From assembly GCF_009617875.1 (NCBI RefSeq), contig NZ_BLAV01000001.1, positions 2,666,001 to 2,730,000 of the forward strand: a stretch of 64,000 bases of DNA, given 5' to 3'. This document shows, piece after piece, positions 45,375 to 55,379 of the stretch (position 1 is the stretch's first letter; the number at the start of each line of letters is the position of its first letter). The translations under genes were made by a program, and so were the position numbers. The stretch comes from Prolixibacter sp. NT017 (GTDB taxonomy: Bacteria; Bacteroidota; Bacteroidia; Bacteroidales; Prolixibacteraceae). The notes beneath the pieces were generated by a model, which was not told the DNA's origin, made no database searches, and saw nothing but the letters and a program-made list of their open reading frames with translations.

Positions 45375-46099
45375 GAGTTAAATTTTGGATTCAATACTTA
45401 AAAGAGTTGTTTTTCAACGGTTGAGAAGCCGGGCGAAATAATCATTCCGGGCTACATCAAACAGTCACGTGATATCAATCTGTTTCTCAACTCCGAAGAT
45501 GGGAAAGCGTCATTATGCGGACTTAAATCATCATTTAAAATAAAATCAACTCCAAATTAAAACCGGATTAGAATGAAATTAGCAGGGAATTATATTACAA
45601 TAATTATTTACGTATGTAATATATTTTTAACGGTTATCTATCAATCGTAATACTTTTGTAATAACCGATTAGCAAAGCATATACGTCCCAATAAAAATAT
45701 CCGAAACAAGCCTAAATGATATAGATACAAGCGTTTCTTTCGTATCTCGAACAACTATCCTTTCCTGGCCGTCGCTGGGAGAAGAAAACGTTAGACCACT
45801 ATATCACAAAACCTTATCATTTTTAGTTACGACACAAACTTTTGACGGTCATCCAACGTGGTGTAACATCTTTGCAACAAGCTGTCGACAAGCCGTTTTT
45901 CGATAAAAAGTCATCCAATAAGTGAAATTTTGGGAATGAAAAAAGACCAAACTCTGGAGCGTTCATTCTTTAGAAGAAGCTTCCGGGTTCAGTCTTTCGG
46001 GAAGGAGAAGAATATATGATGGATTATCGGTTTTCGGGATACATGTGGGGTTTTTACATTAGATTGTCAATTATTCCGTATTACAAATTGCGACCGCTG
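45375..46099. other. Gene-free spacer
   Basis: About 725 bp between the susC-like gene and the atypical response regulator. I see no supported gene. TACTTTTG near 45650 on the plus strand fits a -7 box, but no plus-strand gene follows. Confidence 0.4.
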
Positions 46100-46822
46100 T
46101 TACTGCTCCTGCATAACGTAGCCAAAACCAATCCGGGTCTTAATCAAACTCTGATGATAGCCGTTATCCATTTTATTTCGCAACGAATTGATGTAAACAT
46201 CCACGATATTGGACCGCTGATCGAATTTCTTATTCCAGGCTTTCTCGCTCAGTTCTGAACGGCTGACCACTTTGCCTTTGTTCACCGCCAGGTATTCCAG
46301 CAGGTTGTATTCTTTCGAACTGAGTTTAATGGGCCTGCGATTCCGGAAAGCAGTCTTGGCATACCGGTTAATTTCTAGGTCGGCAATCTGGATGGTATCG
46401 ACAGCAACCGGAGCTTCCACCACCCTTTTCAACAAGACTTTAATCCGGGCCTTCAGTTCACTGAGATTAAAAGGGATGGACAAATAATCATCGCAGCCAC
46501 ATTCAAAGCCGCAAAGTTTATCCTCGATCTTTTCCGATGCCGATAAAATCAGTATCGGAACCTGGTAATTGTTCTCCCTGACGTTTCTGCAAAACTGATA
46601 ACCATCTGATTCAATTGTTTTCACAGCTATCAGGATTAAATCATAGTGTCCGGACAACGCCAGCGCTTCGCCGGTTTCATCGACGTAGGCAATGTCGGCT
46701 TCATATCCAAACTCGTTCAGGCTCTGTTTCAGGGATGAGGCGGTTTTTAGATTTTCTTCAATGATTAATAGTCTTTTTGTCGACATTCCGGGTGCTTTTG
46801 GGTTCATAATCAGTTCCGTCAA
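46100..46822 (-). CDS. OmpR-like response regulator without phosphoacceptor Asp
   Basis: A 240-residue OmpR-family protein. The receiver domain aligns well (RLLIIEENLKT, DLILIAVKT, ILILSAS, DDYLSIPF), but the phosphorylated Asp is Ala66 (DLILIA in place of DLxLLD) and the switch Lys is Ile116 (SIPF in place of VKPF). The winged-helix domain is intact (SSKEYNLLEYLAVNKGKVVSRSELSEKAW). It is therefore probably controlled without phosphorylation. It lies close to a complete kinase-regulator pair. Confidence 0.85.
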   Translation of the reverse strand: MTELIMNPKAPGMSTKRLLIIEENLKTASSLKQSLNEFGYEADIAYVDETGEALALSGHYDLILIAVKTIESDGYQFCRNVRENNYQVPILILSASEKIEDKLCGFECGCDDYLSIPFNLSELKARIKVLLKRVVEAPVAVDTIQIADLEINRYAKTAFRNRRPIKLSSKEYNLLEYLAVNKGKVVSRSELSEKAWNKKFDQRSNIVDVYINSLRNKMDNGYHQSLIKTRIGFGYVMQEQ

Positions 46823-46903
46823 TTACTTCAGAACAATAATAAACCCAAGGCTTTAAAATGGATTAAGAACCAGATTAAAATGAGATTAGAATTTGAAGCT
46901 ATT

Positions 46904-48274
46904 TTACGCGTTATTGGGAAATGAAACCGTTACCTCGGTTCCCTTTTGCAGTTCGGAGGAGATGGATAAAGTTCCCCCGTGCAGTTTAATAATCCGGTGA
47001 GCCAGCGACAAACCGATACCGAATCCTTCGAAGCTCCGGGCATTGGTTCCCCGGTAGAAAGGTTCAGCGATATTCTGAAGTTCTGCTTCAGCAATCCCCA
47101 CGCCCTGGTCTTTGACAGAGACCGTGACGGAACCGGCTTTTCCCGTTATCCCAACAACCACTTCTTTATTGTTGGAAAATTTACAGGCATTGCCAATGAT
47201 GTTAATGAAAGACGCCCGTAACAAACTCTCGTCGCCCCTGACCGATAACCATCCGGACTCTTCCGGCAACCGGGACATGTCAAGCCGGATTTGATTGTCG
47301 GGGTTGTTATTTTCCCATTCGTGAACCAGCTCTACCAGTAATTCATCTATCCGGACCGGCGTGTTCGTCACCTCTTCACGGGTGTTTCCTGCCTGTGCCA
47401 GTTTCAGCAGACTCGTAATTAAACTGTCAAGCCGTTCGGATTCCTTCTCAATAATCTGAAGCGCCTTTTTATAATCATCCGCACTCCGCTCCTGCTGAAG
47501 GGAGACTTCCGCCTCACCCAAAATGGCTGTCAATGGATTCCGCAACTCGTGAGAAGCGTTGTTGACAAAATTGCTTTGCAGCTGAAAAGCGGTTTCCAGC
47601 CGGTCGAGCATGTGATTGAAAGTAACAGCCAACTCCGAGATTTCATCTTTGTTATCGATTGCATCCAGACGGAGATGCAGGTTGTGCGCACTGATATCCT
47701 TCGCCTTCTCCGTAATGGCTGCCATGGGTTGCAGCACCTTTCCGGCATACAAACGTCCAATAAAATAAATGACAATCATCCCGATGAAAAAGGCTATCAG
47801 CAGCACATGCAACAGGTTGTTGAGCTGAGCCTGTCCGTACCGGTTCTTTGCCGAAACAATCACCACAAAATTGCCCTGGTTGTCGAAATAGAGAATACCC
47901 ACATGATAGATTTTCCCGGTTCGAAACCGGGCATGCTTTTGGCTAAGAATCTCGACCAGGAAAGAGGGACTGAAATTCCGGGGAATATGTTGGTTATTGA
48001 TCAACCGTTTCATGCTGTCCGTCGGGATGATCGTCTCTTTTTCTTCCGATAGCTTATGAAGGTATTTTTCCTGAATTTCCGCGTACATCTCCGAACTCAC
48101 TTCATCCTTCTCAAAATGGATTCCGGCAATGACGTTGGCGCGTTCACTCAGTCGCTGGTAAAATTCGTAATCGGTATAACGGTCGGAGAAAATGTAGATG
48201 AAAACCATGATGACCAGCAGAACCGAACCGGCGAGAAGTGTGAAGATGAGCGTGATTTTGTTGCGGATTTTCAT
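46904..48274 (-). CDS. Sensor histidine kinase (CusS-like)
   Basis: A 456-residue kinase with two membrane helices (about 8-30 and 147-170) around a periplasmic sensor, HAMP, the phosphoacceptor HisKA motif NNASHELRNPLTAI near residue 240 and an HATPase domain (NIIGNACKFSNN, DQGVGI, GFGIGLSLAHRI). This layout matches CusS/PcoS heavy-metal kinases; the ligand is inferred from the copper context. It is followed on the minus strand by the atypical regulator. Confidence 0.9.
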   Translation of the reverse strand: MKIRNKITLIFTLLAGSVLLVIMVFIYIFSDRYTDYEFYQRLSERANVIAGIHFEKDEVSSEMYAEIQEKYLHKLSEEKETIIPTDSMKRLINNQHIPRNFSPSFLVEILSQKHARFRTGKIYHVGILYFDNQGNFVVIVSAKNRYGQAQLNNLLHVLLIAFFIGMIVIYFIGRLYAGKVLQPMAAITEKAKDISAHNLHLRLDAIDNKDEISELAVTFNHMLDRLETAFQLQSNFVNNASHELRNPLTAILGEAEVSLQQERSADDYKKALQIIEKESERLDSLITSLLKLAQAGNTREEVTNTPVRIDELLVELVHEWENNNPDNQIRLDMSRLPEESGWLSVRGDESLLRASFINIIGNACKFSNNKEVVVGITGKAGSVTVSVKDQGVGIAEAELQNIAEPFYRGTNARSFEGFGIGLSLAHRIIKLHGGTLSISSELQKGTEVTVSFPNNA

Positions 48275-48281
48275 AACCGGA

Positions 48282-48962
48282 CTATTCCTCTTTCATGATG
48301 TATCCCATCCCCACCACCGTGTGAATCAGCCGCGAATCGAAGCCTTTATCGACCTTCTTCCTCAGGTAATTCATGTACACATCAATCACATTGGTACCCA
48401 TGTTGAAATTGATGCCCCACACATTTTCCAGCAGGTCGACCCGGGACAGCACCTTTCGCTGATTCTTCATCAAATACTCGAGCAGGCGATATTCTGTAGA
48501 AGTCAGCTTAATTTCCCGGCCTGCCCTGACCGCAATTTTCGTGTTCCGGTTGAGCATCAGATCGGATATCTCCAGCTGGTTTCCGGTCTCGAGGGAAAGG
48601 TTCTTTCTTCGCGAAAGCGCCCTGATTCGGGCCGTCAGTTCCTTAAATTTAAACGGTTTCACGAGGTAATCGTCGGCGCCCGAATCCAATCCTTTGGCAA
48701 TGTTATCGGTGGTTCCGAGGGCGGTCAACATTAAGATGGGGACGTCGATAAAGCCCAGCTTCCGTATTTTCGTACAAACTTCCAGACCGTTCATCCCGGG
48801 AAGGACAATGTCCAGAATCACCAGGTCGACTTCATTCTGGGTCAGCAATTCCAATCCTGTGGGACCATCGTATGCAGCAAAGACCGAGTAGCCCTGCTCT
48901 TTCAATCCTTTTTTGATGAATGCGACCACATTCTGTTCGTCCTCTATCAGCAGTATGTTCAT
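48282..48962 (-). CDS. OmpR-family response regulator (CusR-like)
   Basis: A 226-residue regulator with all receiver residues present: acidic ED near the start, Asp51 in DLVILDIVLPGMNG and Lys102 in DDYLVKPFKF. The winged-helix domain follows (EIKLTSTEYRLLEYLMKNQRKVLSR). It begins 7 bp from the kinase gene, forming the standard pair that may control the copper genes on both sides. Confidence 0.92.
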   Translation of the reverse strand: MNILLIEDEQNVVAFIKKGLKEQGYSVFAAYDGPTGLELLTQNEVDLVILDIVLPGMNGLEVCTKIRKLGFIDVPILMLTALGTTDNIAKGLDSGADDYLVKPFKFKELTARIRALSRRKNLSLETGNQLEISDLMLNRNTKIAVRAGREIKLTSTEYRLLEYLMKNQRKVLSRVDLLENVWGINFNMGTNVIDVYMNYLRKKVDKGFDSRLIHTVVGMGYIMKEE

Positions 48963-49227
48963 CGTTGTAAAAACAAAGAATCGCTTAAAGGTAATTTTAT
49001 TTAGATTTCTTCAAGTTAAGCTGAGGTAATTTTTGAGGAAAGAGAAGGCACAGGCATAGGCGAAGAAGAAGATGGGAAGATCGGGAAGTTTCCAGCCCTG
49101 CCATTTGCAAGTGGCTCAAGCCATGGCGGTATCATTCTCCTACGCGTCCCTTTAGTATCATCAATAACCATCAGTCTTCCCTCCAGACAGGCCCAAAGCC
49201 CTGAATGTCAAAACAAGTAAAAAAGCA
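48963..49227. other. Gene-free spacer before module copy 2
   Basis: No supported gene. It ends where the duplicated copper segment begins. Confidence 0.4.
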
Positions 49228-49289
49228 GTAACAATTTAACTACATGTGTGTTATTCTAAAAGAACAACGTTTTCAAAACCAGAAAATCA

Positions 49290-50882
49290 ATGAATACCTC
49301 ACGCAGAAAATTCATCTGGATTGCCTCTGCAGCATCGGTTGGTGTTCTGAGCGTTCCGGTACTCCCAAAATTGTACAATTCAATTACCGGGGGACAAAGG
49401 GTTTCACCCCATCCCCTGAACAAAAATTTCCCGGCAGACATCGATTTGGAGTTCACCGCCAGTCCGGATCAAGTGCAGCTTCTCAACGGTAGTAAAACGA
49501 ATGTTTATACCTACCAAACCCGCATCCTGAAAGCAGAGAATGCTTCAGTAGATAAATTGCCGGGCAGCTATCTTGGTCCGGTTATCCGGGTAAAACAAGG
49601 ACAAAACGTTCGTGTTCGTTTTAAAAATCAACTGCCGCGTGAAAGTGTGATTCACTGGCATGGATTGCATATCCCGCAGAAGATGGATGGCCATCCCATG
49701 TATGCCATCGACAAGGGCGGGGAATTTGTCTATGAGTTCACCGTCAACAATCGCCCCGGCACGTATTGGTTCCATCCGCACCCCGACAAGTACACCGGCC
49801 CACAGGTATATTATGGCCTGGCCGGACTGTTCATTGTCGAAGGCGATGAAACGGGGTTACCCGACGGAGAATATGACGTGCCGTTAGTTATTCAGGACCG
49901 AAAAATAGATGCTGACAATCAGCTGGTATACCTCGATGGTGGACGAATGGCCCGTATGCAGGGCTTTCTGGGTGACAGAATACTGGTCAACGGCCAACCC
50001 GACTGGAACCTCGATGTGAAAAAAGGCACCTACCGGCTCCGCATCTTAAATGGCTCCAACTCCCGTATCTACAAACTGGCCTGGAGCGATGGCAGTGATA
50101 TCGTGGCCATCGGAACAGATGGCGGCCTGCTGGAAAAACCGGTAACGAGGCCCTACCTGATGCTTTCTCCGGGCGAGCGCATCGAAATATGGAAAGACTT
50201 CTCCTCCCATAACGACGGCGAAGAAGTGCGGTTAAAAAGTCTTTCCTTCAAAACCGGTTCTCCCATGGGAGGCGGCGGAATGATGGGGGGCATGATGGGA
50301 GGCGGACAACAACAAACACCCAACGGAACAGCCTTCGATTTGGCATCGTTCCAGGTAACGCCACAAGCCGGCGTACAGAAAGAGCTCCCGGCTGCCTTCG
50401 CAAAACACAGGATATTGTCTCCCTCGGATGCTGTGAATGCCAACAACCCCAGAACATTTCATTTCTCGTTCGAACGGATGCAATGGGTCATCAATGGCGA
50501 AACCTTTGAAATGATGGGGGTAGCCGACTGGGAAAAAGTAAAACTCAACACCACCGAAATATGGGAATTCATTAATGGTGGTGGCAGCCGGGGCATGGGC
50601 CGGATGGGCAACATGATGCAAATGCCCCACCCCGTTCACTTGCATGGTTTGCAATTCAGAATAATCGACCGCGATGTCTCCGACATGAGCGCCTCGGTCT
50701 GGGAATCGGTAAAAGATGGTTTCGTTGACCAGGGCTGGCAGGATACGTTCCTGCTTATGCCGGGAATGAAAGTGCAGGCGGTAATGAAGTTCGAAGACTT
50801 TACCGGAATCTTTGTCTACCACTGCCATAACCTGGAACATGAAGACATGGGCATGATGCGGAATTATGAGGTCATTGCATAG
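49290..50882 (+). CDS. Tat-exported multicopper oxidase (CueO/SufI-like), copy 2
   Basis: A 530-residue paralogue of the oxidase at 12143, with 18 residue differences and all copper ligands (HWHG, HPH, HLHG, HCH) and the Gly/Met-rich loop kept. The 18 substitutions are mostly conservative, so it is probably active. It is followed by the methyltransferase remnant and then the Met-rich and DUF4396 genes. Confidence 0.92.
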   Translation: MNTSRRKFIWIASAASVGVLSVPVLPKLYNSITGGQRVSPHPLNKNFPADIDLEFTASPDQVQLLNGSKTNVYTYQTRILKAENASVDKLPGSYLGPVIRVKQGQNVRVRFKNQLPRESVIHWHGLHIPQKMDGHPMYAIDKGGEFVYEFTVNNRPGTYWFHPHPDKYTGPQVYYGLAGLFIVEGDETGLPDGEYDVPLVIQDRKIDADNQLVYLDGGRMARMQGFLGDRILVNGQPDWNLDVKKGTYRLRILNGSNSRIYKLAWSDGSDIVAIGTDGGLLEKPVTRPYLMLSPGERIEIWKDFSSHNDGEEVRLKSLSFKTGSPMGGGGMMGGMMGGGQQQTPNGTAFDLASFQVTPQAGVQKELPAAFAKHRILSPSDAVNANNPRTFHFSFERMQWVINGETFEMMGVADWEKVKLNTTEIWEFINGGGSRGMGRMGNMMQMPHPVHLHGLQFRIIDRDVSDMSASVWESVKDGFVDQGWQDTFLLMPGMKVQAVMKFEDFTGIFVYHCHNLEHEDMGMMRNYEVIA

Positions 50883-50896
50883 CAGGCTCAAAACCA

Positions 50897-50950
50897 ATGG
50901 ACACTAAAATTAAAAAACGGTTCAACCGGGTGCGCAACATAACCGAATGA
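50897..50950 (+). pseudogene. Methyltransferase remnant
   Basis: The first 11 codons of the methyltransferase match copy 1 (MDTKIKKR, then one substitution, NR) before a jump to the sequence found after its stop. The frame ends at TGA after 17 codons (MDTKIKKRFNRVRNITE). The deletion joins CAACCGG to TCAATCGGGTG-type sequence, that is, at short related ends. Confidence 0.85.
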
Positions 50951-51049
50951 ACTCAACCAGGTCATAACAGACATGTCAAGCACAATTTCGATCTGAAAAA
51001 CCAGATCATCGTCTCTATTTTAAAAGTTGAATCCAAAAAATCAATTACC

Positions 51050-51613
51050 ATGAAAGCACTAGTTTTAATCTTTACCATGATTACATTCCTTTCAGCGAAA
51101 GGATTTAGTCAGCAAGCAGACGCGAACAAGCTCCTCGAAAACCAGGAAACACGACAGGCTATTTTTAAAGCCATCGCGGGCAACCCCGACATGATGAGCG
51201 ACTTTACGAAAGTGGCCAAACAGAACAAAAAGGCCATGATGATGATGAACAGCGAAACCATGGGCAAAGACCGGCAAATGGAAATGGGCGACAAACAGGA
51301 AGAAATGCACGGCAACAAGACCATGATGGGCAAGGATAAAATGGGACAAAAAGGAACCATGATGGGCAGTGAGAATATGTCGGACCGAATGGAAATGATG
51401 AACCAGATGATGGATAACCCCGGCACGAGACAACAAATGATGGAGAACATGATGAACAAAACGGACAAGGATACCGCCATGAGAAATCAGTTTATGCACA
51501 TCATGTCACAACATCCCGAAATGATGAAAATGATGCAGGAGAAAAGCATGATGAAGTCGCAGCATATGAAGAAGAATAAAATGGAGAAACAATCTCACAT
51601 GAAAAATAAGTAA
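51050..51613 (+). CDS. Met-rich exported protein, copy 2
   Basis: A 187-residue paralogue of the protein at 14496, with the same signal peptide and the same dense Met/Lys composition. Differences cluster in the low-complexity centre (for example the HGNKTMMGKDKM region). It probably binds Cu(I) in the periplasm, inferred from composition. Confidence 0.75.
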   Translation: MKALVLIFTMITFLSAKGFSQQADANKLLENQETRQAIFKAIAGNPDMMSDFTKVAKQNKKAMMMMNSETMGKDRQMEMGDKQEEMHGNKTMMGKDKMGQKGTMMGSENMSDRMEMMNQMMDNPGTRQQMMENMMNKTDKDTAMRNQFMHIMSQHPEMMKMMQEKSMMKSQHMKKNKMEKQSHMKNK

Positions 51614-51693
51614 CCTGCGTACGGAAGGTGCTTTATTCCAGCAGAATCGATTGTTTTCGATTCTGCTGGAAACCTTAAAATCTGGTGATAAAC

Positions 51694-52395
51694 ATGCTGA
51701 ACGTAACATTTCTGAATTTTCTTGAAAACCCCTCGTTTGTCATACCTTGGTACCTGGTTGGTGCCATTGCCGCCATATGGGTGGTATGGGACGTTTTCAA
51801 AGTGAACACCCGTGTGAATACGGCATTAAAATATGCCTGGCCCATCATTATGATTTTCTTTTCAGTCATCGGGCTCGCGTTGTATCTCATTACTTGCAGG
51901 CCACCCGGGATTGGAAAAAAGAAAGGAAAGGATGAAATCGATTACCACCATCGATATGTTTCGGCCAAATGGAAAAAGGTGACCGGTTCGGTAATGCATT
52001 GCGTAGCCGGCGATGGCCTGGGAATCATGACAGCCATGGTCATCAGCCGGATGATCGATTTAAATTTCTGGCCGGAGTTCTGGTTCGAATATGCTGTTGG
52101 ATTCTTATTCGGATGGTTCATCTTTCAGTTTATCGCCATGCGCAAAATGGCAGACTCAACTTCCAAAGCGCTCTGGCTGGCCGGAAGGGCAGAGTTCTTC
52201 TCGATGATAACCGTCATGGTCGGAATGGGTTTGGTCATGCGCTTCGTTACTCCGGAAATAGCCGGCCTAAGCCCCAATCCGGATACGTTTACCTTCTGGG
52301 GATTTGGCGCACTGGGGTTGTTCGTCGGCGCAATATTTACCTTTCCCATGAATTGGTGGTTGGTATCAATCGGGTGGAAACACGGGATGAGCTAA
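51694..52395 (+). CDS. DUF4396 membrane protein, copy 2
   Basis: A 233-residue paralogue of the protein at 15142, sharing the DUF4396 pattern. The start is set at the ATG matching copy 1 (MLNVTFLNFLE); three extra in-frame residues upstream are not shared. It is the last gene of the duplicated module. Downstream terminator sequence found after copy 1 is absent here. Confidence 0.86.
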   Translation: MLNVTFLNFLENPSFVIPWYLVGAIAAIWVVWDVFKVNTRVNTALKYAWPIIMIFFSVIGLALYLITCRPPGIGKKKGKDEIDYHHRYVSAKWKKVTGSVMHCVAGDGLGIMTAMVISRMIDLNFWPEFWFEYAVGFLFGWFIFQFIAMRKMADSTSKALWLAGRAEFFSMITVMVGMGLVMRFVTPEIAGLSPNPDTFTFWGFGALGLFVGAIFTFPMNWWLVSIGWKHGMS

Positions 52396-52461
52396 GGCTT
52401 AAAATCGGCATGAAGAAGTTCGAAATAACGGGATATCTCATGTTGCACAACCTCTTTTTAC

Positions 52462-53820
52462 TCCCCCAACCCTCTCTAACATCGCGAGGGGAAATTCGAA
52501 TCCAGTCCGGATGGGGTGAGTAAAAATTATCAGCCAATCCATAATCGAAGCATTATACCGCGTAGCGGTTTGGTTATGGTAGAATGGTGGCGATAAACGC
52601 TGACATTTCCCCGTAGGGGATGTACCAATCGTCAATCTCGGTTAAAGGTATTCTAATGTATAACTCCTACGGAGTAACGGACTTCCATTCAACATTTCGG
52701 CTACAATACCGAATGCCCTACGGGCAATCGTTCCTTGGTTACTGATAAAGACGGATGATCCGAAGCCGTCCCGGATGGGGTGAGCAAACATCAACCGTCT
52801 CATCCGACAAAATCTTTTTCTACTCACCCAACCCGCTCTAACAGAGAGAGGGGAAATTCAGACGCAGTCCGGATGGGGTGAGTAGAAATTAACAACCGAC
52901 TTATAAGCGAAGCATTATACCGCGTAGCGGTTTGGGTATGGTAGAATGGTGGCGATAAGTGCTGATATTTTCCCCGTAGGGGATGCACAATTATTCAATC
53001 CCGGATAAATGAATTCTAATGTATAACTCCTACGGAGTAACGGTCTTCCATTCAACATTTCGGCTACAATACCGAATGCCCTACGGGCAATCGTTCCTTG
53101 GTTACTGGTAAAGACGGATGATCCGAAGCCGTCCCGGATGGGGTGAGCAAATATATAATCCGGCAACAACCGACTCAACCTCTTTTTACTCACTCAACCC
53201 GCTCTAACATAGAGAGTAGAAATTCAGACGCAGTCCGGATGAGGTGAGTAAAAATTATCAGCCAATCCATAATCGAAGCATTATACCGTGTAGCGGTTTG
53301 GGTATGGTAGAATGGAGACGATAAGTGCGGGCATTTCCCCGTAGGGGATGTACCAATCGTCAATCCCGGTTAAAGGTATTCTAATGTATAACTCCTACGG
53401 AGTAACGGACTTCCATTCAACATTTCGGCTACAATACCGAATGCCCTACGGGCAATCGTTCCTTGGTTACTGATAAAGACGGATGATCCGAAGCCGTCCC
53501 GGATGGGGTGAGCAAACATCAACCGTCTCATCCGACAAAATCTTTTTCTACTCACCCAACCCGCTCTAACAGAGAGAGGGGAAATTCAGACGCAGTCCGG
53601 ATGGGGTGAGTAGAAATTAACAACCGACTTATAAGCGAAGCATTATACCGCGTAGCGGTTTGGGTATGGTAGAATGGTGGCGATAAGTGCTGATATTTTC
53701 CCCGTAGGGGATGCACAATTATTCAATCCCGGATAAATGAATTCTAATGTATAACTCCTACGGAGTAACGGTCTTCCATTCAACATTTCGGCTACAATAC
53801 CGAATACCCTACGGGCAATT
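52462..53820. repeat. Four ~364 bp palindrome-rich repeat units (A-B-A-B)
   Basis: The palindrome CTCCTACGGAG occurs at 52664, 53027, 53392 and 53755, spaced 363-365 bp. Units alternate: A carries GTACCAATCGTCAAT and B carries GCACAATTATTCAAT, so the higher-order period is about 728 bp. Each unit also holds CCGCGTAGCGG, CCCCGTAGGGG and CCCTACGGG, all centred on CGTAG/CTACG. Short ORFs in it (two of them identical, 61 codons) are by-products of the repeat. No gene is supported. Confidence 0.85.
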
Positions 53821-53935
53821 CAATAATAATATCCTGACCATCCCAAACCACTGTCGGGGTCTCCGACCACCGACAGGGCAACTTGCCACGATGCACCAAT
53901 CCCGAATGGTCAGTCAGGGCTGCGACCACACAAAA

Positions 53936-53971
53936 AGGATGTCATCCCTCAGCAGGGATGACATCCTTTCG
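53936..53971. terminator. Strong hairpin, terminator of the 245-aa gene
   Basis: AAAGGATGTCATCCCT / AGGGATGACATCCTTT, a perfect 16 bp stem with a 4 nt loop, about 30 bp after the minus-strand stop at 54002. Confidence 0.7.
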
Positions 53972-54001
53972 TTGTCCTGAAACCAGGGCTAAGCTTTTAT
54001 C

Positions 54002-54739
54002 TTATGCCTGGGGTTCGTCGCCTGACGTGGTGTCGGTGGTATCGCCGTCAGCCGGCGTCTCTTCCTCTTCCTCGTCTTCCGGCAATGCCGCCGACGAGCC
54101 GTAAATCACATAATCGTTGTAATACGCCTCGTTTTTGCCTTTCCAGTAACGCTTGCCCGCGTCGCACACCTGGGTAATCATCCCATAAAGTTCGTTGCCC
54201 ACACGGGCCCGCGTCTGGCTGGCTTCGTCGCGCTGGTCAATAGCCTGCTTCACCGCGTCGATGGCATTGTCCAAAACCTCGCCATCAGCTTTCAAGCCGT
54301 CAATAAAGGCCTGCATCCCGTCGGCCGCTGTTAGTGTTTCGCCAAAGCGTTCGGCCGTTTTCAGCAATCCTTTCGCATACCGCACCAGCTCGTCGTTCTT
54401 CAATCCCGATGCGCCGGCAAACCGAAAGCTTTGAAATTCGGCCGAATCGGTTCCAAACAACAGCCCCGTTCGCAATTGAAACATGTCGATGGAACGCAGC
54501 AGCACCTTACGGGCATTTTTCTCGGCAGCCCTTTTCATTTTTTTAATTCCCAGCCAGTAGTCATCCGACTCTACCGACTTACTCTCGTCCACCTTATCTT
54601 TTATTTCCGTATCGAAGGTGGCCGAAAACCCCAGGGAGAGAAAAACCTCCTTGTCACGGGTGTACAGGTACACCATGTGGTCGCCACGCTGGTTCAGTTC
54701 GGCATAGCCAAAAGAAAAATCGGTTGCTTTTTCACTCAT
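54002..54739 (-). CDS. Hypothetical protein with acidic tail
   Basis: A 245-residue soluble protein, mostly helical, with a C-terminal tail of Asp/Glu/Thr (PEDEEEEETPADGD). I recognise no domain. It starts near the 105 bp repeat region and ends at a strong terminator. The GC-rich codon use fits the core genome. The function is unknown. Confidence 0.7.
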   Translation of the reverse strand: MSEKATDFSFGYAELNQRGDHMVYLYTRDKEVFLSLGFSATFDTEIKDKVDESKSVESDDYWLGIKKMKRAAEKNARKVLLRSIDMFQLRTGLLFGTDSAEFQSFRFAGASGLKNDELVRYAKGLLKTAERFGETLTAADGMQAFIDGLKADGEVLDNAIDAVKQAIDQRDEASQTRARVGNELYGMITQVCDAGKRYWKGKNEAYYNDYVIYGSSAALPEDEEEEETPADGDTTDTTSGDEPQA

Positions 54740-54993
54740 AATAACTTGTTTTTAGTAAGGAAAGTTAAACTGGTTCAATCCGCTCCCGATAGTTATTTCG
54801 ACGGCGGAGCGGTCGGAAAGGAACAACAGTCCTTCCGTTTAGTACTTCTCCCGAAAGCCGGAAACGGTTTCGTTTGCCTTTTCAGGGAAAGAGTGAGATG
54901 GATAGTGCCGGAGTGGATACTCCCTTATCCGTTTGGTTTATTTTCTGAATCACTGGCAATGTACCGGGCCCTAAAAGCTGCCCCGAAAGTTAT

Positions 54994-55338
54994 CAACGCT
55001 ACATGAAAAGCTCTCAAGCCTGTTGGCAAAGTGCTCAACACTACCGTGAAAATGCTCAACACAGGTATAAAAACTGTCAAGGTTACTTCAAATCCCGTCA
55101 ACGCTACATGAAAAGCTCTCAAGCCTGTTGGCAAAGTGCTCAACACTACCGTGAAAATGCTCAACACAGGTATAAAAACTGTCAAGGCTACTTCAAATCC
55201 CGTCAACGCTACATGAAAAGCTCTCAAGCCTGTTGGCAAAGTGCTCAACACTACCGTGAGAATGCTCAACACAGGTATAAAAACTGTCAAGGCTACTTCA
55301 AATCCCGTCAACGCTACATGAAAAGCTCTCAAGCCTGA
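54994..55338. repeat. 105 bp tandem repeat built from five 21 bp sub-units
   Basis: The unit starting CAACGCTACATG repeats at 54994, 55099, 55204 and 55309 (period 105). Each unit splits into five 21 bp parts that all begin CAA and carry an A-tract. The period is a multiple of three, so both strands stay open (a plus-strand 35-residue repeat and a minus-strand ALTGFEV/VALSTLP repeat), and neither is clearly a gene. Confidence 0.85.
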
Positions 55339-55379
55339 TGGCAAAGTGCTCAACGCTGCTGAATTCGATTGCTTATCCG

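Larger units (their letters stand above)
49228..52399 (+). repeat. Copper module, copy 2 of a long direct duplication
   Basis: Near-identical to 12081-15847 in the same orientation, about 37 kb away, but about 600 bp shorter because the methyltransferase is deleted. The flanking DNA differs on both sides. Confidence 0.85.

Noticed and set aside
45645..45660. A plus-strand TAnnTTTG promoter at about 45650
   Set aside because: No plus-strand gene or terminator follows within 3 kb; AT-rich DNA gives such matches by chance.
52642..53555. Identical 61-codon minus-strand ORFs (HPIRDGFGSSVF type) at two places in the repeat array
   Set aside because: They arise because the ~728 bp repeat dimer is duplicated. 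They have no start signal, no family match and no independent conservation.
55003..55338. Plus-strand repeat ORF with SSQACWQSAQHYRENA units
   Set aside because: The 105 bp period keeps several frames open on both strands; no signal or start favours this one.
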